From NCBI GenBank assembly GCA_030765065.1, contig CM060984.1:104947488-105011487 (forward strand): a stretch of DNA of 64,000 nucleotides, written 5' to 3'. The DNA comes from Deroplatys truncata. Its lineage: Eukaryota > Arthropoda > Insecta > Mantodea > Mantidae. Positions 57,841-64,000 of the stretch are shown here, in pieces. The notes under the pieces were generated by a model, which did not search any database, had not been told where the DNA came from, and saw only the letters and a list, made by a program, of their open reading frames with translations. How positions within the stretch are numbered: position 1 is the stretch's first letter; each line of letters opens with the position of its first letter. The position numbers and the translations under genes were made by a program.

Positions 57841-59210
57841 AAATACCGGAGAGAATAGAACGCCCTAAAAATGAAGTAACCTTAATGAGTATTGAAATAC
57901 CCTTGAGTAAAAGATTGATAAAAGAATTAAAAGGAATAGGGGACCAGCAGCTACAAGATGAGAAGATAAATAAATTAATAAAAAAGGTCCCAGAAATAGA
58001 TGAAAATATCAAGGGAAACATAGGGGTAAAAGGGGGCGTGTTATATAAACTACATGGCAGCGAGATACAGAAGTGGAAGACGTATATACCTAAGAACATG
58101 GAGAATGAACTCATAAGCACGTTCCATCAAGCTCTAGCACATTCTGGCTCAGAACGCACCGTTTTAATGATCCAAGAAAATCTGTATATTCCAAAATTAC
58201 ATCATAAAGTAAGGAGAATAATTTCGACATGCTTACAATGTCAAAAAGCAAAGCCATTGAATATACAATACGAATACGAGGCAAACTCCATACTAAGAGA
58301 AAAACCAGGCATGTTAGTGACCTTGGACTGTCATGGTGAGATGCCTTGTAGTAAATTTGGATTTAGGTATATAGTAGTGTTAATAGATGTATTTTCAAAA
58401 TTCGTGAAAATTTACCCAGTCAGGAAGATTACAAGTGAAACATGCCTAAGGAAGATAATGAAGTCGTATGTTCCACAATTTGGAAAGATGAAGGCAATTT
58501 TATGTGATAATGCTTCAATATTTACCAGCAGAAAATTTGTAGACACCTTAAAAGAAAACGAAATCACGTTGTATCATTGCTCAAAATACCAACCACAAAG
58601 CAATCCCTGCGAAAGAATAATACGGGACATTTCGGTTTATTTGAGAATTTTGGCCAATAAAAAACACAGTGATTGGGCAAATCACTACCAGCGTATCGAA
58701 AGTATTTTAAATGAAAGTGTGAGCCCTACTACCGGTTATAAGCTCATCGAGCTGATGAAGGGGAAATTAATGGAAACACTTGAAGGGGAATTACCACAGA
58801 AACTAGAAACTAAAGATCCGAAAACACTAACGGAAGAAGAGATGTTTAAGAAAGCTTTTGAAAGAATGGCAAATAAGGCGCAGAAAAGAAAAGAAAAGTT
58901 TAAACGAAAGAAGCGAAAACACTGGTTGATCAAATTGGGAGACTTGGTATTGGTACGGGACAAGAAAAAGTCTAGCATTCTGAACAAAAGGTATCATAGA
59001 ATGGAAAATTTATTTAAAGGTCCATACCGGGAGATTAACATTTTTGGCTCGGATACATTTGAGTTACAAGAAATAAAGAATTCCAAGATCGTAGGGAGAT
59101 ATCATAAACAGTTGCTCAAACCGTACAAATGTTTAGAGATTGAGAAGGGTGAAGAATGTAATGAAAATAATCAGGTTAGTTTTACTCGAAATGAGGTAGC
59201 AGCCCTATGA
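57690..59210 (+). CDS. RNase H end and integrase, open frame
   Basis: An open frame of 506 codons. Residues 1-47: end of RNase H (HIPGKTNVYSDFLSR). Residues 146-184: HHCC zinc-binding domain (H146, H151, C181, C184; ISTCLQCQKAK). Residues about 205-345: integrase core with D213 (TLDCHG), D273 (LCDNASIF) and E308 (QSNPCERI), a complete D,D-35-E triad. Residues 440-480: C-terminal domain with the GPY box (LFKGPYREI) before HKQLLKPYK, preceded by a strongly basic stretch (397-411). The integrase is thus intact in sequence while the rest of pol is lost. The first ATG is not a natural start; this is part of a broken pol. Confidence 0.9.
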   Translation: MSLSVMKRCRLTSTKLSRYIHEILSYDVEVKHIPGKTNVYSDFLSRLHNSEIPERIERPKNEVTLMSIEIPLSKRLIKELKGIGDQQLQDEKINKLIKKVPEIDENIKGNIGVKGGVLYKLHGSEIQKWKTYIPKNMENELISTFHQALAHSGSERTVLMIQENLYIPKLHHKVRRIISTCLQCQKAKPLNIQYEYEANSILREKPGMLVTLDCHGEMPCSKFGFRYIVVLIDVFSKFVKIYPVRKITSETCLRKIMKSYVPQFGKMKAILCDNASIFTSRKFVDTLKENEITLYHCSKYQPQSNPCERIIRDISVYLRILANKKHSDWANHYQRIESILNESVSPTTGYKLIELMKGKLMETLEGELPQKLETKDPKTLTEEEMFKKAFERMANKAQKRKEKFKRKKRKHWLIKLGDLVLVRDKKKSSILNKRYHRMENLFKGPYREINIFGSDTFELQEIKNSKIVGRYHKQLLKPYKCLEIEKGEECNENNQVSFTRNEVAAL

Positions 59211-59624
59211 ACAAGTAGTAAGTAATACACCCGATAAATAAGGATGTAAGGAAATAAATAAATGCATAATAATTATTATGTACCAGTATGTATGTAAATA
59301 GATTTAATTTTTAGAACTTAATTTGGGTATTAGCGTATTTGTTTGCGTTACAAGTTATTCGTGTGCGTGGTGTATTGTGCGTTAGAATGCCTCTCGGAAA
59401 ACCTGTTTTTAAAAGGAGAGGGGGATCAAACATAGCAAAGTGTAAGAGTGAATGACCCAAATGGAAACACCACTGGTTTGTCAGAACCCTTGTGAAGGAA
59501 CAGGTATAGCGAAGGGTCTCTGTAAACAAAACAAACCAACAAAGACCATACTCAGAGGAAGTATTCTGAAAAAAAAATTATATCAAGTGCTGAAAAATTT
59601 ATTCTTTTCCAGAACAGGGCAATT
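59211..59624 (+). other. Internal 3' untranslated region of the retrotransposon
   Basis: No env-like frame. A purine tract AAAAGGAGAGGGGGA (59411-59425) looks like a polypurine tract but lies about 200 bases before the 3' LTR. The sequence next to the LTR (CCAGAACAGGGCAATT) is a weaker candidate. Which one primes plus-strand synthesis is open. Confidence 0.6.
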
Positions 59625-60640
59625 TGAAACAGCAACTCTAGGCCGAGCCCGAGAACTGTAATTATAGATAATTTATTAACTAACTTTTATTGATGTTAAA
59701 TCATACTATGTAAATATCTTTTTCTCATACTGCTTGTATATTTTAAGAAGGGTGATTTAACGTTATGTATGTATCTAGGTTACTAATATTAGTAGAGTTA
59801 ATGTAAATAATTTAAGCGCTATGTTAAAATACTGTCCACGACGAAATGTTTTAGCTACAGGAATAGTGCTTTCGAAGGCAGAAAATCTAGTTTTATGACA
59901 TCTCTTTGGGTCGCAGGGCCATTATTCCTACAGCGAGGGTGTAACGCCTTTGTCCCTTTATTTGATAATTCGCCGTGACCAAGTGAGAGAGACAGATAGC
60001 TTAACGGTAAATGTAGGAAAAGCCGCGATTTATATTAAACTTGGACCAATGAGATCCCTGGAAGTTTATACGAAATAGTTAGACGCGTCGAGTGGCGCTA
60101 AAAAGGGACCAATAGGAAAGGAAGCAGCCTCAGTAGCCTGCGACTATAAATGGATCTGTTTGGAGCAAATTCGGGACAGTTTTGTCATGTGTGGTCAGGG
60201 AGAGATGCTGCAGGATGTGTGAGATATCGCGCCAAAAAAGGGAATCAAGACAGTTTTAGAAACACACCTAAGATCCGCTACTCGTAAAGAGATAATAAGC
60301 ATATTTAAACTTCGTGTCATATCCGCGCCGCATTTTAACAGCGGTGGACAGTATTTTACGGCGACAATACCAATGTTATATACTACGAGTGTTAATTAAA
60401 TAAAAAGAAACGGCAGTGTCATCTTCTCATAACCAAGGCACGTGTCTTCCTATATCACCACCCGAGATCTACGCTTTCCTTTACCGAGGATAAGTCCATG
60501 CTCCTATATAGTTTAAAGAAAACCACTGCAGCTAGCCGAGGATAAAATTGAAGAGAACCAGCACACTGCGAACTTCTGGAACCAACGGGAGAAGCATCAA
60601 GGTAAGCCTACAGCAACGGACGGAGGAGGTGACTGCTGCA
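59625..60640 (+). repeat. 3' LTR
   Basis: TGAAACAGCAACTC ... GACTGCTGCA, with TATAAA at 60145-60150 and AATAAA at 60399-60404. It is followed by the GTTT target duplication. Confidence 0.93.
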
Positions 60641-61262
60641 GTTTGTGTGTATGTGAACAGCGTAACTCAAAAAGGAAAAGTCGGATAAACACGAACTTGG
60701 TATTTAAGTTCAGAATCTTCCAAAGATGCGACACGGAGACTTTCAATAAAGTCCCACTCCCCTAACTACCCTTATAGATGGAGCAAGTTTTAAAATGTTT
60801 GGTTTTGCAAAAAACTTCTCATGATTTTAACATACCATATATTAAAGATCTCTGCATGACAAATACAAAAAATGTAGATCTCTTTAAAACATACATGTAC
60901 CTCAACTAACGTTTCCTGTGGTAGAAATCACTTCCGTGATATCGGTTGTTAAAGGTTCCAATTGTTCAATAATTTGCAATTTTTTTCAAGTCCTGACGAT
61001 TTTCAGTTGTTACTCGCGATTGCACCCACAGAATATAGAATTTTAAGGCCAGCGTATAGCGTCCAGTTCACATTAGACTATCGTTATTCCCTTTGTATCT
61101 ATTACGAAATGTGTAATGTCACTATTTCTGCAAAGCTTTATCGCATTATAATGAAGTATACAGAAAAATAAGCTTTTGTAATAGTTTGATAACCACTAAT
61201 AAACGATAGAGGCAGAGAAAGTCATGTGTGAATGTGACGCATTATTTTTTATTCCACTCATA

Positions 61263-61560
61263 CTGTTGAAACATCAATACAACGTTAGCAAATATAAAAG
61301 TGTTATAGAGGATTTTTTCTTCTTTCTATTTTGCTCGGGAAGTTTCACTGCGGTTATTGGCAGAACCAAGCGGATGACGCAGAGATCTATAAGCCTAGGG
61401 ATTATGAAACATTTTGAACATCATTGCTGAGAGTTTTCTTCTTTACATATAGCAGCCATTTCTAAAGAACTACAATTATCTACAGATTTTCCATTTTCTT
61501 GGAGACTAATTGAAATAAGGTGCTGAAACTTTATTTGTAGCTAAATAAGGCTTGCTTTAA
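61263..61560. other. No gene recognised
   Basis: AT-rich spacer between copies of the 0.9-kb family. Confidence 0.55.
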
Positions 61561-61563
61561 TAA

Positions 61564-61944
61564 GCAAATCTGACGTGTTACACTCACATGACTTTCTCTA
61601 CTCTTGTAATAACTACTTTTACAAACTCTTATTCTCCATCTATTTCATATTAATCGAAATAAACATTTGCAGAAACGATCTTTTGATATGCAAAGGGAAT
61701 TACATTTTACACATAGCCACCAGTTCTAAAAATATTTGACTATCGCTTAAGGCGTACTATGTTCCCCTTGTTTTGTATTTGTAAGGGCAATATAGAAATA
61801 CAGTAGCCTCTAAGCATAAACATATCTCTTAATAGCTGGTTGCTAGGTGCAGCACCATTATCTTTGCCACACATTAATACTCTTTGCATATCCAAGACAA
61901 AAAAAATGAATAACGAATTCCCATTTGAGAAAATAGTACTGAAA
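61564..61944 (+). repeat. Interspersed 0.9-kb family, copy 13 (5' part only)
   Basis: Starts AAATCTGACGTGTTACACTC then ACATGACTTTCTCTAC. It stops after CCCATTTGAGAAAATAGTAC, where the next copy begins. 61786-61944 is nearly identical to 62102-62265 of the next copy, so the two are a recent tandem. Confidence 0.85.
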
Positions 61945-62850
61945 AATCTGATGTGTTACACTCACATGAAGTTCTCTACTCTTGTACAAACTATTTTTAC
62001 AAACGCTTATTCTCCATCTACTTCATGTTAATCGAGATCAACATTTGTAGACTCTATCTTATTGCTAATTTTCTTGTAGATGTAAGGGGAATATATATTT
62101 ACAAGGACAATATAGAAATACAGTAGCCTTTAAGCATAGACATTACTCTTAATAGCTGGTTGCTAGGTGCAGCACCATTCTGTTTGCCACAGATTAATAC
62201 TCTTTGCACATACAAGACAAAAAAAAATGAATAACGCATTCCCATTTGAGAAAATAAGTATTGAAAAATTTAAGCGAATAACAAGCAATATCTCGAAACT
62301 GGTTCACACAACAACAAAAAAATGTATATGACATAAATTGTGTATTTTAACGCGATCTACATTTTTTGTGTAGTAAAATGTTGTCTATCTCTTACGGTTT
62401 ACCAGTTATGCAAAAGTCGTTCACAATGAAGAATACTTTTGGAGACATTCCCAGAAAATTCAAGATATATATTTCATTTGTCATGAAAATATCTTAAACA
62501 TATGATATTTTAATCAAAATCGTAAGAGCCATTTTTGAGAAAATTAAAATTTTCGAAAAATGTTTCATGTAAAGGATAATCTGGGGTGGGGGATTATCTT
62601 GAAAACCTTCGTGTCGCATCACTGGAAGATACTGAACCTAAATACCAAGTTTGGTGTTTATCCCACTGTTCGTTTCTGAGTTATGCTATTCACACACACA
62701 CACACACACACACGGACATGTTTCCAAAAATAGCTTTTTTGGATTCAGGGGGACTCAAAGCATATATTTCCGATGAAATTCCGGTATCGAACTTTTGGGT
62801 GGAATACAATACTTCCTCTACTTACTATACGTAGTATAGAAAGTGATAAT
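61945..62850 (+). repeat. Interspersed 0.9-kb family, copy 14 (complete)
   Basis: AAAAATCTGATGTGTTACAC ... TACGTAGTATAGAAAGTGAT, with a pure CA run at 62692-62713. The 82-codon frame at 62586-62834 is the family frame. Confidence 0.9.
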
Positions 62851-62885
62851 AGGTTTTAAATTTTTAAAAAAGTAATTATACACTA

Positions 62886-63020
62886 AAGTTTTTACTTTCT
62901 CTACTACGTATAGTAAGTAGGGGAAGTATTGCATTCCACCCAAAAATTCGATACCGAGATGTCACAGGAAATAGTGTTTTGAGGTGCACTGAATGCATAC
63001 AAAGCATTTTTGGAAACATG

Positions 63021-63068
<48 letters not shown>

Positions 63069-63530
63069 TGTGAACAGCATAACTCAGAAACGATCAGTCG
63101 GATAAACACCAAACTTGGTATTTAGGTTCAGTATCTTCCAGAGATGCGATACGAAGGTTTTCAAGAAAATCTCTCCTTTACATGGAACATTTTTCGAAAA
63201 TTTTAATTTTCTCAAAAATGGCTAACGATTTTGAATAAAATACCATCAGTTTAAGACATTTTTATAGCAAATGAATTGTATATCTCGAATTTTCTGGGAA
63301 TTCCTACAAAAGTATTCTTCATTGTGAACGACTTTTGCATAACTGGTAAACCATAAGAGATAGACAAAATTTTACTACACAAAAAATGTAGATCGTATTA
63401 AAATACACAATTTATGTCATATACATTTTTTTGTTGTTGAGTGAACCATTTTCCACATACTGCTTGTTATTCCCTTAAATTTTCCAATACTTATTACTTT
63501 TTCTCAAATGGGAATTCGTTATTCATTTTT
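62886..63530 (-). repeat. Interspersed 0.9-kb family, copy 15
   Basis: Reverse orientation, starting TTTTTACTTTCTCTACTACG, with the longest TG run in the window (63023-63066). It faces copy 14 end to end, with about 35 bases between them. Confidence 0.9.
63023..63066. repeat. (TG)n microsatellite within the 0.9-kb family
   Basis: A run of about 44 bases at the family's standard microsatellite position. Confidence 0.95.
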
Positions 63531-64000
63531 TACTTTCTCTACTACGTATAGTAAGAAGGGGAAGTATTGCATTCCACCCAACAATTCGCTACCGAGATTT
63601 CACCGGAAATATATGTTCTGAGACCCCCTGAATCCAAAAAAAGCATTTTTGGAAACATGTCCGTGTGTGTGTCTGTGAATAACATAACTCAGAAACGTAC
63701 AATCGGATTAACACCAAACTTGATATTTAGGTTCAGTATCTTCCAGAGATGCGACACGAAGGTTTTCAAGAAAATCCCCCCACCCCAGATTACCCTTTGC
63801 ATGGAACATTTTTCGAAAAGTTTAATTTTCTCAAAACTGGCTAACGATTTTGATGAAAATATCATATGTTTAAGATATTTTCATGACAAATGAAATGTAT
63901 ATCTCGAATTTTCTGAGAATGTCTCCAAAAGTATTCTTCATTGTGAACGACTTTTGCATAACTGGTAAACCATAAGAGATAGACAAAATTTTACTAAACA
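63531..64000 (-). repeat. Interspersed 0.9-kb family, copy 16, runs off the window
   Basis: Starts TTTACTTTCTCTACTACGTA directly behind copy 15 in the same orientation. It has a short TG tract at 63664-63677 and the CCCCCCACCCCAGATTACCC block. It is cut by the window end. Confidence 0.9.

Larger units (their letters stand above)
54012..60640 (+). mobile_element. Gypsy-type LTR retrotransposon, internally deleted
   Basis: A 6.6-kb element with two LTRs of about 1.02 kb, a 4-bp target duplication GTTT (54008-54011 and 60641-60644), a primer site at 55039, gag at 55402-57339, and a pol remnant with RNase H and integrase at 57508-59210. Integrase after RNase H, the GPY/F-type integrase end and the HHCC/DDE layout point to the Ty3/Gypsy group. 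Protease and reverse transcriptase are missing, so the copy is non-autonomous. The two LTRs differ by few substitutions and small indels, so insertion is recent compared with the host repeat. Confidence 0.93.
52381..61262 (-). repeat. Interspersed 0.9-kb family, copy 12, split by two later insertions
   Basis: Three blocks make one copy in reverse orientation: 52381-52400 (TACTTTCCCTACTATGTA, the terminal motif), 53884-54011 (GTATTGCATTC, ATTCGATACC, up to the TG tract) and 60645-61262 (GTGTGTATGTGAACAGC on to CAGAGAAAGTCATGTGTGAA). A Tc1-like element occupies the first gap and a Gypsy-type retrotransposon the second. Confidence 0.88.

Overview
The window is AT-rich animal nuclear DNA packed with transposable elements. 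It is most likely from an insect. Jockey-type and RTE-type LINEs, Tc1/mariner elements, a Gypsy-type LTR retrotransposon, tRNA-headed SINEs and a copy of the Cc8L18.2-like insect repeat gene all point that way. I cannot name the order or species. I saw no bacterial operons, rRNA genes or CRISPR arrays.

The only host gene I can support is the 3'-terminal exon of a SPATA20 (thioredoxin-domain, YyaL-like) orthologue on the minus strand, 34697-35148. It has a clean splice acceptor and a stop codon. No other SPATA20 exon is recognisable up to 64000, so the right half of the window is probably intron, at least 28.8 kb long and filled with mobile elements.

Layout. 0-13 kb: SINE head, a LINE C-terminal fragment, an internally deleted mariner (5215-5916), repeat copies and an 86-bp tandem duplication. 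13.5-17.1 kb: a decayed Jockey LINE (minus) split by a SINE with a 9-bp target duplication, a second Jockey tail (plus) and a hAT/GTF2IRD2-like fragment. 18.16-21.13 kb: a PIF/Harbinger-like element with about 40-bp terminal inverted repeats, MYB/SANT and transposase remnants, a 44-bp perfect internal inverted repeat and a nested MITE. 21.9-33 kb: SINEs, a MITE, AT-rich unannotated DNA and an RTE LINE. 34.7-38.2 kb: the SPATA20 exon, a solo LTR with 4-bp target duplications and a Cc8L18.2-like pseudogene. 38-44.5 kb: a SINE, LTR debris and a mariner-like pseudogene. 44.5-64 kb: a dense cluster of one interspersed family invaded by two Tc1-like elements and a 6.6-kb Gypsy-type retrotransposon.

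The dominant structure is that interspersed family of about 0.75-0.9 kb. Its ends carry an 11-bp inverted motif (ACTTTCTCTAC ... GTAGAGAAAGT). Each copy has a CA/TG microsatellite at the same internal place and keeps a similar short reading frame. About 15 full or partial copies are visible, most of them after 44.5 kb. Both Tc1-like elements sit at TA sites in the same terminal motif of this family. The LTR retrotransposon sits in the microsatellite of the copy already hit by a Tc1-like element. One Tc1-like element was in turn hit by an LTR element. The insertion order can therefore be read from the sequence. I regard this layered family, the Harbinger-like composite and the LTR lineage sharing one tRNA-Lys-type primer site as the best candidates for follow-up.
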